DNA of 64,000 bases from the NCBI GenBank assembly GCA_965206315.1, contig OZ242210.1:930001-994000 (forward strand), given 5' to 3'. Numbering within the stretch: position 1 is the first letter of the stretch; the number at the start of each line of letters is the position of its first letter. The notes under the pieces are model-generated. The model had not been told where the DNA came from and made no database searches. It was given only the letters and a program-made list of their open reading frames with translations. The stretch comes from Bin16 sp965206315. Its GTDB lineage: Bacteria > Chloroflexota > Dehalococcoidia > Lucifugimonadales > Australimonadaceae. Positions 16,133-24,619 of this stretch are shown piece after piece. A program made the position numbers and the translations under genes.

Positions 16133-17152
16133 TCATGCCAGGGCAAGGCTCGGCGCGACGTCGAGGTCGAGTCCGTGCGCTACCCCCCTGACGTGCCGGT
16201 AGTAGCCCGCCGCGGCGATCATCGAGCCGTTGTCGGTGCAGAGACGCGGAGCGGGGATGAGCACGGGCACGTCCACCCGATCGCGGCATGCCTGCCGAAG
16301 AGGGCCGTTCGCGGAGACGCCTCCGCCGAGCACGAGCCCCTTCGCGTCGTGCAGCCGCACCGCCTCCGCCGCCTTCGCCGAGATGACGTCCACCACGGAC
16401 TCCTGAAACGCCGCCGCAAGCTCCGCGACGACCTCCTGGTCGGGACCTTCCTCCGGCGCGGGGTAGACGCCCATCTCCTGCGCCTTGTGGAGCAGCGCCG
16501 TCTTCAGGCCGGAGAAACTGAAGTCCAGCGAGCCCCTGAGCCACGCGCGGGGCAGCTGGAAGCTCGGCGTCACGCCCTCGGCGGTACGCTGCACCACAGG
16601 ACCGCCGGGAAAGCCGAGTCCCAGGAGCCGCGCCGCCTTGTCGAACGCTTCACCGGAGGCGTCGTCGCGGGTACGTCCCAGCAGTTCGTAGTCGCCGTGC
16701 CCGCGCATGAGGATGAGGTCGGTGTGCGCGCCGGACGCGATGAGGACGATGAGCGGGAAGCCCGGGTCCGTGGCGGGGTCGTCGTACTCCAGCCACGCGG
16801 CGTAGGTGTGTCCCTCCAGGTGATGGACCCCCACGAGCGGGAGTCCGCGCGCGAACGCCAGCGCCTTCGCGGCGTTGACGCCCACCATCAGCGCTCCCGC
16901 GAGGCCGGGCCCGTACGTGACGGCGACGGCGCCGATGTCGGCCAGTTCGACCTCGGCCGCGCTCAGCGCTCCCTCTATGACAGGAATGATCTGCAAGAGG
17001 TGCTGGCGCGACGCCACCTCAGGCACGATGCCGCCGTAGCGCGCGTGGAGCGCCACCTGCGACGAGACGGTATCCGACAGCACACGACGACCATCCTCCA
17101 CCACGGCGGCGGCGGTTTCGTCGCAGGAGCTTTCGATTCCAAGGATGAGCAT
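16133..17152 (-). CDS. tsaD: tRNA N6-adenosine threonylcarbamoyltransferase
   Basis: TsaD transfers the threonylcarbamoyl group to A37 of ANN-decoding tRNAs, working with TsaB and TsaE (not seen here). The 339-aa ASKHA-fold protein has the N-terminal LGIESSCDETAAAVV, the metal-binding HLEGHTYAA (HxxxH, near residue 115), VTYGPGLAGALMVG, and C-terminal LVLGGGVSANGPLR. Length is usual. It is the first gene of a two-gene unit with purO and is divergent from the CNNM-family gene. Confidence 0.95.
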   Translation of the reverse strand: MLILGIESSCDETAAAVVEDGRRVLSDTVSSQVALHARYGGIVPEVASRQHLLQIIPVIEGALSAAEVELADIGAVAVTYGPGLAGALMVGVNAAKALAFARGLPLVGVHHLEGHTYAAWLEYDDPATDPGFPLIVLIASGAHTDLILMRGHGDYELLGRTRDDASGEAFDKAARLLGLGFPGGPVVQRTAEGVTPSFQLPRAWLRGSLDFSFSGLKTALLHKAQEMGVYPAPEEGPDQEVVAELAAAFQESVVDVISAKAAEAVRLHDAKGLVLGGGVSANGPLRQACRDRVDVPVLIPAPRLCTDNGSMIAAAGYYRHVRGVAHGLDLDVAPSLALA

Positions 17153-17258
17153 GTCGACAGAGAAGGGCTGTGCCCTGCATCTTATGCTACCATCCCCGCC
17201 ATGACAGATAGTTGCCGGCGCGGAACGTTAAGCCCGCGACGGAGAGAGGTTACCCACG

Positions 17259-18536
17259 ATGTGGAGCGACGTTAGCGCCGCCAGCCTGGTTCTGCTGGCG
17301 GTGTTTCTTTTCTTCTCGGCATTCTTCTCGGGTTCGGAGGCGGCGCTGCTCTCCGTGCAGCGGGTGCGCCTGCGGCGGCTAGTCACCGACAAGACGGCAG
17401 GGGCCGAGCGCGTCGAGCGCATGATCGAGCACCCGGAGCGCCTGCTGCCGCCCATTCTGCTGGGCAACAACCTCGTGAACACCGGTGCAGCGGCCATCGC
17501 CACGAGCATCATGCTGCTGCTCATCGCCGACGAGAACCTCGCCGTCGCAGTTGCCACTGCGGCCGTGACCATCGTACTGCTTATCTTTGGAGAGACGATC
17601 CCCAAGACGGTGGCGGCACGGCACGCGGAGCGGGTCTCCATCATCGTCGCACCCGTCATCCAGGGCTTCGGATGGGTACTCAAACCCATCTCCATAATCC
17701 TGCAAGCGATCAGTCTCGCTATCGCCAAGATGTTCGGCGGCGGGTCGCTCTCCCGCCTCATCACGGAGGAAGAGATCAAGGCGATGGTAGAGGTCGGGAG
17801 CGAGTCCGGCGCCGTGGAGCAGGGAGAGGCCGACATCATCCGGCGCGTGTTGGACTTCGGCGACCGGCGCGTCAGCGAACTGATGACTCCACGCCCTGAG
17901 ATCATCGCGCTGAAGGTCGGCGCAACCATCCGGGACTTCCAGGACCTCTACGGCAGCAACTACCACACCCGCTTCCCGGTGGTGCGCGATGAACTCGACG
18001 ACATCGTCGGGACGGTCAGCGTCAAGGACGTGATGCGCGCCCTTGCAAACGGAGCCAACGAGGACTCCCCTGCCCCTCTGGAGTCGCGCTCGCCTCGCTT
18101 CGTCCCCGAGACCAAGAGCCTGGACGACCTGTTCGACGAGATGCGCTCCAACGGCGACCCCATCGTGATGGTGGCGGACGAGTACGGCGGGGTCGCCGGC
18201 CTCGTCACGTTCAAGCGGCTCGTGGAGTCCATCGTGGGGAAGGTCGAGGAAGGGACCGGCGAGGAAGGCAACGTGCCCCAGGTGGAGATACTGGACGACC
18301 GCACCGCCTATCTGGACGGCGGGCTCAGCATCGCCGACGCCAACGAGCAGCTGTCGCTTGACCTTCCCAGCGGCGAGTACGAGACCGTCGCGGGTTTCCT
18401 CCTGGAGCAGCTGGGCAGCATACCGGAGGTCGGAGCGGAGGTCGCATTCTCGAACCTGCACTTCGCCGTGCTGGAGATGCGTGGCGTCCGCATCGGACGC
18501 GTGCGCGTCATTCGTGACCCTGACCCGGAAGAGTAA
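17259..18536 (+). CDS. CNNM/CorC-family hemolysin-like membrane protein
   Basis: The 425-aa protein contains, in order, a DUF21/CNNM membrane domain (about 1-190; FLFFSAFFSGSEAALLSVQRVRLRRL, LGNNLVNTGAAAIATS, FGETIPKTVAARHAERVS), a CBS pair (about 205-325; DFGDRRVSELMTPRPEIIALK) and a CorC/HlyC C-terminal domain (about 340-420; YETVAGFLLEQLGSIPEVG). Family members move or regulate divalent cations, probably Mg2+ or Co2+, with the CBS domains sensing adenine nucleotides. GAGAGAGGTT precedes the ATG. It overlaps tilS by one base (TAATG). Confidence 0.92.
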   Translation: MWSDVSAASLVLLAVFLFFSAFFSGSEAALLSVQRVRLRRLVTDKTAGAERVERMIEHPERLLPPILLGNNLVNTGAAAIATSIMLLLIADENLAVAVATAAVTIVLLIFGETIPKTVAARHAERVSIIVAPVIQGFGWVLKPISIILQAISLAIAKMFGGGSLSRLITEEEIKAMVEVGSESGAVEQGEADIIRRVLDFGDRRVSELMTPRPEIIALKVGATIRDFQDLYGSNYHTRFPVVRDELDDIVGTVSVKDVMRALANGANEDSPAPLESRSPRFVPETKSLDDLFDEMRSNGDPIVMVADEYGGVAGLVTFKRLVESIVGKVEEGTGEEGNVPQVEILDDRTAYLDGGLSIADANEQLSLDLPSGEYETVAGFLLEQLGSIPEVGAEVAFSNLHFAVLEMRGVRIGRVRVIRDPDPEE

Positions 18537-19549
18537 TGACGACTCCCGGCTCACGCAGCTCAACGCGGCGTGTAGCGATGGCGATGCGCCGCGCACTCGC
18601 CCGCCGTCGCGAGCGCCTGAGCAACGGAGTGCTGCTGCTCGCGGTATCCGGGGGCGCAGATTCAATGGCGATGCTGCTCGCCTGTGCCGAGATAGGCGCA
18701 CGGACGCGGGGGCGCATGGCCGCTGCGCATTTCTCCCACGGACTGCGCCCCTCCGCAGACCGCCGCGAGCGCGCATCCGTGCGGCGGGCCGCCGAGTCGC
18801 TCGGCATGCCGTTCACGTCGGGCACGGCACAGTCCCCGTCGAACGAGGCCGGAGCGCGCGAAGCCCGCTACCGCTTCCTCGCCGGGGCTGCCGCCGAACA
18901 GGGCGCGGTCGCCGTCCTCACCGCTCACACGCAGGACGACCAGGCCGAGACGGTGCTGCTGCGCCTGACCCGGGGGAGCGGACTGCGGGGCGCGGGCGCG
19001 ATCCGCGAGTGCTCGGAGCACAGCATCGACGGTCAGACGCTGACGCTGCTTCGTCCGCTGCTGCACGTCACGCGCGCCGATACGGAGGCCGTCTGCGCGG
19101 AGGCCGGCATCCGCCCTGCCCGCGACGCAACGAACAGGTCGCTTCGCTACGCCCGGAACCGCGTCCGATTGCGCGTGCTGCGCGAACTTACGGAGCTCAA
19201 CCCGCACGTCCGCGCGGCGCTCGCCGGGTTCGCCGAGCGCGCAGCCGATGACGACGCGCTGCTCGACCAGTTAGCCGCCGGCGCCGTCAGCGAGATCGAG
19301 GAGCGTTCTGCATCGGCGGTGTCATGGCCGAAGAGCGCGCTGCGGACGCTGCCGCCCGCGCTGTTGCCGCGCGTGCTGGAGCAGGCATGGCGCTCGCTGC
19401 ACGGTGACGGCGCAACGCTCGGACACCGGAAACTCGCGCAGGCCGCGCACGTCGTGGCTCGGGGCGGTCGGCTATCGTTGGGGAGAGACGGGGAACTCCA
19501 AGTGGGGCCGGGACCGCTGGCGCGGATGGCGGTAGAGCGGGAGCAGTGA
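18536..19549 (+). CDS. tilS: tRNA(Ile)-lysidine synthase
   Basis: TilS uses ATP to attach lysine to C34 of the CAU-anticodon tRNA-Ile so that it decodes AUA. The 337-aa product has the PP-loop LLLAVSGGADSMAMLL (SGGADS at 38-43), then AAHFSHGLRP, TAHTQDDQAETVLLRLTRGSGLRG, and the substrate region ARDATNRSLRYARNRVRLRVLREL. The C-terminal part is short compared with E. coli TilS, as in many bacteria. It begins inside the stop of the CNNM-family gene, so it is translationally coupled. Confidence 0.92.
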   Translation: MTTPGSRSSTRRVAMAMRRALARRRERLSNGVLLLAVSGGADSMAMLLACAEIGARTRGRMAAAHFSHGLRPSADRRERASVRRAAESLGMPFTSGTAQSPSNEAGAREARYRFLAGAAAEQGAVAVLTAHTQDDQAETVLLRLTRGSGLRGAGAIRECSEHSIDGQTLTLLRPLLHVTRADTEAVCAEAGIRPARDATNRSLRYARNRVRLRVLRELTELNPHVRAALAGFAERAADDDALLDQLAAGAVSEIEERSASAVSWPKSALRTLPPALLPRVLEQAWRSLHGDGATLGHRKLAQAAHVVARGGRLSLGRDGELQVGPGPLARMAVEREQ

Positions 19550-19560
19550 GGGCTGCCGCG

Positions 19561-20301
19561 CTACTTGCGGCGGAAGATGTCCCAGAAGCTCGAACGAGGC
19601 TCGGGAGGTGGAGAGCCCAAATTCGCATCCGCCTCGTCGACGAGCCTGCCGATGGCATCCTCCATCTCCTCCGGCTCATCCGCTTCCGTTTCGGTTTCAG
19701 GTTCGACACCGGCGGGCGCTGCTTCGGGCTCAGGAGGCGGTGCAAACATCTGCGTGGGCGCGTCAGTCCGTGGCTCAGGCTGGCCGCCCCACCGCAGTTC
19801 GTAGATACGCTGCATCGCGGCGTAGACGGACTCGCGCGCGGCGGCCGACTGCAACGGCAGAGCGATGGCATGGCCCGGCGCGTACAGCTGCAGCGACCCC
19901 GCGTTGTCCGGGAACGCCCAGCCGGTCAGCATGTAGATGCCCGCAAGGATGGGCAGCCCGCCCAGGATGACCGAGAGCACCTGTATCTCGAGGATGAACC
20001 AGCTCAGGCCTCCAAGGATCAGGCCGGCGGCGACCAGCACGATGCCCTGGCCCAGCTTCTCGAACGAGCGCCCGTTGTCGGCGACTTCCATAGCGGCGAG
20101 TTCCCGGAGCGGGAACATACTCACGACCCGGGAGCCGTCGGCAACACCGTCGCGCACCACGCGTTCATTCGTAACAACGAGAGCGTCGGTGCGCGGGGCA
20201 GGTTCGTCGACGAGCCCGCCCTGGGCGTCGAACACGACCTCAACGGTCTCGCCCTGCATGAGCGGTACCTGAGGGGCGGCGTTTGCGGAGGAGTCCACCA
20301 T
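19561..20301 (-). CDS. Predicted two-helix membrane protein with acidic C-terminal tail
   Basis: The 246-aa product opens with a beta-rich soluble segment (EVVFDAQGGL, TDALVVTNERVVRD) that resembles small PH-like lipid or protein binding folds. Two membrane helices follow at about residues 85-130 (LGQGIVLVAAGLILGGLSWFIL, VLSVILGGLPILAGIYMLTGWAF), then a low-complexity Pro/Glu-rich tail ending in a basic SFWDIFRRK. I do not recognise a named family. A TATGCT box at 20311-20316 (minus) lies 9 nt before the ATG, suggesting an almost leaderless message. Confidence 0.6.
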   Translation of the reverse strand: MVDSSANAAPQVPLMQGETVEVVFDAQGGLVDEPAPRTDALVVTNERVVRDGVADGSRVVSMFPLRELAAMEVADNGRSFEKLGQGIVLVAAGLILGGLSWFILEIQVLSVILGGLPILAGIYMLTGWAFPDNAGSLQLYAPGHAIALPLQSAAARESVYAAMQRIYELRWGGQPEPRTDAPTQMFAPPPEPEAAPAGVEPETETEADEPEEMEDAIGRLVDEADANLGSPPPEPRSSFWDIFRRK

Positions 20302-20310
20302 CGAGGAGCT

Positions 20311-20316
20311 AGCATA
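20311..20316 (-). promoter_or_regulatory. -10 box TATGCT, 9 nt before the start codon
   Basis: On the minus strand TATGCT is followed by 9 nt and then the ATG at 20301. The expected transcription start would leave only about 2 nt of leader. Confidence 0.4.
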
Positions 20317-20355
20317 CGGGCGGGGGCATACGGGGTCAACGAGACAGGGATGCGG

Positions 20356-20745
20356 CTATTCACGCACACGGACATGGCGACGCAGCTTCTCATAGGTGCC
20401 GGGACCGATGCCGGAGACCGCCATGATCTGGTCGATGCGGATGAAGGGGCCGTTCTCATCGCGGTACGCGACGATGCGTCCAGCGAGTGTCTCGCCGATG
20501 CCGGGGAGCTCCATCAGCTCCCGCACCGAGGCCGTATTGAGGTTCACTGAAAGCGCCGCTTCGCCGGTCGGGGGTGCGTCAGCAGCGGATGCGTCCGGCA
20601 GCGCAGCGGTGGTCGCCGCGGGCGTGGGCCGCGTGATCTCGACGCCGGGGCTGGGCTCCGGCGCAACCACGAACCAGGCCGCGCCTGCGAACGTGAGGAG
20701 CGCGATGAGGCTGAGGGCGATGCGATAGGTACTGCGCCAGTCCAT
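20356..20745 (-). CDS. Membrane-anchored helix-hairpin-helix protein (ComEA-like)
   Basis: The start is placed at the ATG at 20745 (MDWRSTYRIALSLIAL), because a membrane helix follows at once and TACATT lies 9 nt upstream; the longer open frame is not convincing. The 129-aa product has an N-terminal anchor (about 7-28), a Pro/Thr/Ala linker, and a C-terminal double HhH domain: VNLNTASVRELMELPGIGETLAGRIVAYRDENGPF then IDQIMAVSGIGPGTYEKLR. This layout matches ComEA, the DNA receptor of natural transformation, but HhH-anchored proteins also occur outside competence and no comEC is adjacent. Confidence 0.82.
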   Translation of the reverse strand: MDWRSTYRIALSLIALLTFAGAAWFVVAPEPSPGVEITRPTPAATTAALPDASAADAPPTGEAALSVNLNTASVRELMELPGIGETLAGRIVAYRDENGPFIRIDQIMAVSGIGPGTYEKLRRHVRVRE

Positions 20746-20779
20746 ACTGGCACAAATGTACCAGATACACAGGTACCCC

Positions 20780-21499
20780 TCAGCGGCGGAAGTTGATGCG
20801 CCGGAACAGCTCGGCGTAGGTGAGATCGTAGCCGTGCTCAGCCGCACGTTCGGCGGCGGCCTCAGCACGGCGCTTCACGAACCCCTCGATGCGCACCGCG
20901 TCCGAGGAGAGCTGGCTCTCGTGCGCGGCAAGCGCCTGCATCTTGGTCTCGATGACGTCCGCGATGTCGACGACCACGTCCGGTCTCTCCGAACCCCAGA
21001 GCAGGACGGAGCCTACCTTGTGCGGTTCCAATCCCCACACGAGGTGCTCCGGGTAGTGCAATCGGTCGCGGGCGTAGGGAAAGCAGGCATCCATCGCCAC
21101 CCGGCCTGAGATGCGGTGGTCGCGATGACCGTGCCCTTCATTCCGGACGGGGTCCGTCGCCAGCACCACGTCGGGCTTCCACCGCCGGATCTGCTCGACG
21201 AGCCGTCCACGGAACTCGCGGGTGTCCTCCAGCTCGCCGTCGCCGTAGCGGAGGAAGACCACGTCTTCGGCGCCTGCCGTCGCTGCCGCCTTGAGCTGCT
21301 CCTCCTCGCGTATCGCGGCGAGGCGCTCGCTCGTCATCTCCGGGTCGGACGTGCCTTTGTCGCCGTTCGTACAGATGACGTAGAGGATGCGGGAGCCGTC
21401 ACGCGACCATTTGGCAACGCTGCCCCCGGGGCCGGACTCGCCGTCATCGGGGTGTGGTATCACGAGCATGGCTCGTTCGGGGGTGTCGATCGTCTCCAT
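20780..21499 (-). CDS. LmbE/PIG-L family N-acetylglucosamine deacetylase
   Basis: The 239-aa product starts METIDTPERAM. Its zinc motif is PHPDDGE (His16, Asp19, Glu21), with GHGHRDH later supplying the third ligand region. Family members remove acetyl groups from GlcNAc conjugates, for example in mycothiol (MshB) or bacillithiol (BshB) synthesis, or in antibiotic tailoring. Next to it are a double-GNAT gene resembling MshD and a GT4 gene resembling MshA, which favours a thiol-pathway role, but this is inference. The open frame runs far upstream but is a shadow beyond 21499. Confidence 0.88.
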   Translation of the reverse strand: METIDTPERAMLVIPHPDDGESGPGGSVAKWSRDGSRILYVICTNGDKGTSDPEMTSERLAAIREEEQLKAAATAGAEDVVFLRYGDGELEDTREFRGRLVEQIRRWKPDVVLATDPVRNEGHGHRDHRISGRVAMDACFPYARDRLHYPEHLVWGLEPHKVGSVLLWGSERPDVVVDIADVIETKMQALAAHESQLSSDAVRIEGFVKRRAEAAAERAAEHGYDLTYAELFRRINFRR

Positions 21500-21556
21500 G
21501 CGTCTCCGTGGGGTCGATTGGGGGTCTGGCAAGATGATACGCTTTCCGCCGCGCTC

Positions 21557-22456
21557 ATGCCGAACCCTCCGACCATACGCTCCTACACACCCGACGACCT
21601 GGAGACGCTCGCCGCGCTCCGGCTCAGGCACGCGCCCTCGCCCGTCGAGGCTGCGGCCCTTGCGCGCTGGCTGGCGCAGCCCAACATCGATGCCGGGCGC
21701 GACTGCATGCTCGCGTTCAACGACGACGGCACGCCCGCAGGTTTCGCCGTCCTCATCCGCGAGCCTGCCATCGGTCGGGGCGTGGTGGAGATCAACGGCA
21801 GCAACCAGCACCGGGGCGGCGGCGCGGGTGACGCGCTGCTGCGGGAGGTGTCCGAGCGCGGACGCGCAGCAGGGCTGGACGTGCTGCAGGTGGACGTGCC
21901 GGAGTCCGACGAGGCGCGCCGGAAGGCGTTCGCGGAACGGAACTGGACGCACATCCGCACGCACCTCCACCTGCGCAGGGAGGGAACGAAACGGACCAAC
22001 ATCCCCGCGCCGGACGGCATGACGCTCCGCCTCGCCGGACCCGCCGACGCACCGGCAGTCACGGACGTGCAGAACACGGCGTTCACCGGCAGCTGGGGAT
22101 ACGCGCCCAACACGCCGGAAGAGATCGCGTACCGCATATTCGAGCTGCCTGACCTGCGCCCGGACCCCGTCGTGCTCCTCGAGGAAGACGGCGCGCTCGT
22201 CGGCTACTGCTGGTGCCACCGCGAGGCTGAAGACGCGCCGGGCATCGTCGGCATGGTCGGCGTGTTGCCGGGTCGGCAGGGGAAGGGGCTGGGGCGCGCG
22301 GTGACCGGCGCGGGCATGGACGCGCTGTTGGAACTCGGTTCCCCAAGCCTGGAGATCACGGTCGACAGTGAGAACCCGCCCGCCATCCGCGTCTACGAGA
22401 GCCTCGGCTTCGTGCTGGACTGGCGCTCGTTCTGGTACGAGTTGCGGCTGACCTGA
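21557..22456 (+). CDS. Tandem GNAT acetyltransferase (MshD-like)
   Basis: The 299-aa product carries two GNAT folds. The N-terminal one (about 1-140) is degenerate in its acetyl-CoA loop (NGSNQHRGGGAGDALLREV); the C-terminal one (about 155-299) keeps a canonical pyrophosphate loop, GVLPGRQGKGLGRAVT, and the terminal VYESLGFVLDWRSFWYEL. Tandem GNAT architecture and length match mycothiol synthase MshD, which acetylates Cys-GlcN-Ins; other double GNATs exist. It lies between an LmbE deacetylase (divergent) and a GT4 enzyme (convergent). Confidence 0.78.
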   Translation: MPNPPTIRSYTPDDLETLAALRLRHAPSPVEAAALARWLAQPNIDAGRDCMLAFNDDGTPAGFAVLIREPAIGRGVVEINGSNQHRGGGAGDALLREVSERGRAAGLDVLQVDVPESDEARRKAFAERNWTHIRTHLHLRREGTKRTNIPAPDGMTLRLAGPADAPAVTDVQNTAFTGSWGYAPNTPEEIAYRIFELPDLRPDPVVLLEEDGALVGYCWCHREAEDAPGIVGMVGVLPGRQGKGLGRAVTGAGMDALLELGSPSLEITVDSENPPAIRVYESLGFVLDWRSFWYELRLT

Positions 22457-22464
22457 GCCGCCTT

Positions 22465-23640
22465 TCACCCAGTAAGGCGCCCCGACACCACCTGCTCGTA
22501 GACTTCCGCCAAGCGGGTGGCGGACGCGTCCCAAGTGAAGCGACGCGCCTGCGCTGCGCCCGCCTCGCCCATGCGCTGCGCAAGTGGAGGATCGCCCAGC
22601 ATGGCGTCGAACGCTTCCGCCAGCGCTGCGGCGTCTCCCGGCTTGCAGAGCAGTCCGGTTTCGCCGTGCCGCACGAACTCCCGCAAGCCCCCTGTATCGG
22701 ATGCCGCTACCGGAGTACCGCACGCCATCGCCTCGAGCGCTACGAGCCCGAACGTCTCGTGTAGCGACGGCACGGCGCACACATCGGCGGCAGCGTAGTA
22801 CGAGGGCAACTCGCGCTGCGGGACGGCCGCGCGCCAGTCCAGCAGACCGCTCACCCCGTTCGCTCGTGCCGTCTCCCGCAGCCACTCCGTCCCCGGTTCT
22901 CCTTCCCTGCCGCCGACGACGAGCAACCGGACGTCTTGCGACGTATCGAGGAGAGCGAGCGCCCGCACGAGCACGTCGGTGCCCTTGAACGGCTCGATGC
23001 GCCCCACGGAGAGCACGACGCGCTCGTCGCCTCCGATGCCGAGCGCGGCCCGCGCTTCTGCGCGCGGCTGCGGCCCGAAGAGAGTCGTGTCCACGCCCAT
23101 CGGCACGGCGTATGTCCTGTCAGGCGCTAGCCCGAACAGATCGCAGAGCGAGGCGGACTCCGCCTCCGTGAAGGTGACGACGGCGTCGGAGTGCCGTAGC
23201 GCGTCAGCCTCCCCGTACTTGCGCGGCTCCGGCTCGGGAGCGCCGCCGGCGCGCTCCTTGATGACAGCGATGGTGTGTCCGGTGAAGACGTGCGGCACGC
23301 CGAGGCGCTCCGCGAGCCGCAGACCCGGCTCGGCTGACGTCCAGTAGTGACTGTGGACGAGGGCGTAGTCCACGCCGGTTTTCTCGACGGCGGCGAGCAG
23401 GTCATCCGCGAAGCCCGGCGCGTCTTCGGCGGCGACGTGGGTCACGCGCAGAGGTTCCTGCTCGAAGGAGCCCGGGCATGGCCCGTCGGAAGCGGCGTAG
23501 ACGTCCATCCACACGCCCGCGCGCGTCAGCGCCTGCATCATGCTGCGCAGGAAGACGCTCATCCCGCCTGCTGAACCAGCGCCGGGGGCGGCGAAGGGAG
23601 AGCCGTGGGCGGAAACGCAGGCGACGCGCAACGCGCTCAT
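22465..23640 (-). CDS. Family 4 glycosyltransferase (MshA / sucrose-phosphate synthase-like)
   Basis: The 391-aa GT-B enzyme begins VACVSAHGSPFAAPGAG then SAGGMSVFLRSMMQAL, a start characteristic of MshA and sucrose-phosphate-synthase-like GT4 proteins, where the Gly-rich loop contacts the nucleotide sugar. Further motifs are VHSHYWTSAEPG, VGRIEPFKGTDVLVRAL and the ELHETFG-type C-terminal EX7E segment (SLHETFGLVALEAMACGTPVAASDTGG). MshA transfers GlcNAc to inositol phosphate. With the LmbE and double-GNAT genes beside it, a thiol role is plausible, but a polysaccharide role is possible. It ends the long minus-strand run that begins at rpsF. Confidence 0.85.
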   Translation of the reverse strand: MSALRVACVSAHGSPFAAPGAGSAGGMSVFLRSMMQALTRAGVWMDVYAASDGPCPGSFEQEPLRVTHVAAEDAPGFADDLLAAVEKTGVDYALVHSHYWTSAEPGLRLAERLGVPHVFTGHTIAVIKERAGGAPEPEPRKYGEADALRHSDAVVTFTEAESASLCDLFGLAPDRTYAVPMGVDTTLFGPQPRAEARAALGIGGDERVVLSVGRIEPFKGTDVLVRALALLDTSQDVRLLVVGGREGEPGTEWLRETARANGVSGLLDWRAAVPQRELPSYYAAADVCAVPSLHETFGLVALEAMACGTPVAASDTGGLREFVRHGETGLLCKPGDAAALAEAFDAMLGDPPLAQRMGEAGAAQARRFTWDASATRLAEVYEQVVSGRLTG

Positions 23641-23650
23641 CTCCGGCGCC

Positions 23651-24619
23651 TTAGCGCGTCACGACGATGCGATGGATGCGCCCGTCTACCGCACCGAGGT
23701 GGTACTTGTAGTGCTCCGCGCCCCTGAGCAAGTCGAAGTAGGTGAGCCCGCTCTCTATCGCATCCTTGATGCAGAGCGCCTTGAGCATGAGCCCCGTGGC
23801 GAGATGGTCATAGCCGTGGCGATAGCCGCTGTTGTAGAGGAGCCGCCGGCCTGCATAGTCGAACGATAGGACGGCGGCTACTGCGGGGTCGTCGCCTATC
23901 TCCAGCAGGAAGAGACGCAGATGCCCTGCCTCGAACATGCGGTCCGTCATGCGCTGGAAGAACGCCTCGCGCGCAGAGCTGAGGAACTCACGTTTCTCCG
24001 CCCGGCTCTCCGCCATCACCTCCTGAAAGAGCGCCAGATCGCGTTCGAGTGTTTCAGCGTCAGCGAGCCGCACGCGCACGGGGCCCGCTGACTCCAGCCG
24101 CCGCAGCTTGCGCCGCAGTTCGTGCCGGTCCTTCTTCCGCAGCCCCGCGAGGTAGGCGTCCCACGACTCCGGCAGCGTTACGCCGGGCACCACGTCCTCC
24201 TTCTCGACCGTGACGCCGTAGCCGCGTTCCCGGGCCGCCTGCGGCAGAAGAGCCAGCGTCGGCGACCACTCCGGCACCGACGACAGCTCCATCTCGCGCC
24301 ACGGCTCGCTCTCCAGGCAGTCGAACAGCTCGAAGTAGAACGCGGGGTCCGGCGCGATGAAATCGTGGTAGTCGAAGAGGTCGGTGCCGCCGACGAAGGT
24401 GATGCGTTCGCCGCTCAGCTGCAGCGGCGCGAGTCCCGATGGGGCACCAGGCGGGCCGACGGTGATGAGCCGCAACTCGTCGTCATCGCCGAATTCATCC
24501 CACCACGCCTCCTGCCATTCCGGCGTCATGAAGATGGTGCTCCACGGCAGACGGTCCAGCAGCTCCCGCCAGACCGCACGGACGGGCGCGAACGACCGCG
24601 TTGCCTCGGCGCACGTCAA
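23651..24619 (-). CDS. CelD/BcsL-type (FemAB-like) GNAT acetyltransferase
   Basis: The start is a TTG at 24619 that overlaps the folE stop (TTGA); the longer open frame is a shadow of folE. The 322-aa product has the double-GNAT layout of the CelD/BioF2-like family: WREL...PWSTIFMTPEWQEAWWDEFG at the N-terminus, LRKKDRHELRRKLRRLESAG in the middle, and VAAVLSFDYAGRRLLYNSGYRHGYD followed by YFDLLRGAEHYKYHLG. Such proteins are linked to polysaccharide or lipid-carbohydrate modification. It lies 10 nt before the GT4 gene. Confidence 0.8.
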   Translation of the reverse strand: MTCAEATRSFAPVRAVWRELLDRLPWSTIFMTPEWQEAWWDEFGDDDELRLITVGPPGAPSGLAPLQLSGERITFVGGTDLFDYHDFIAPDPAFYFELFDCLESEPWREMELSSVPEWSPTLALLPQAARERGYGVTVEKEDVVPGVTLPESWDAYLAGLRKKDRHELRRKLRRLESAGPVRVRLADAETLERDLALFQEVMAESRAEKREFLSSAREAFFQRMTDRMFEAGHLRLFLLEIGDDPAVAAVLSFDYAGRRLLYNSGYRHGYDHLATGLMLKALCIKDAIESGLTYFDLLRGAEHYKYHLGAVDGRIHRIVVTR

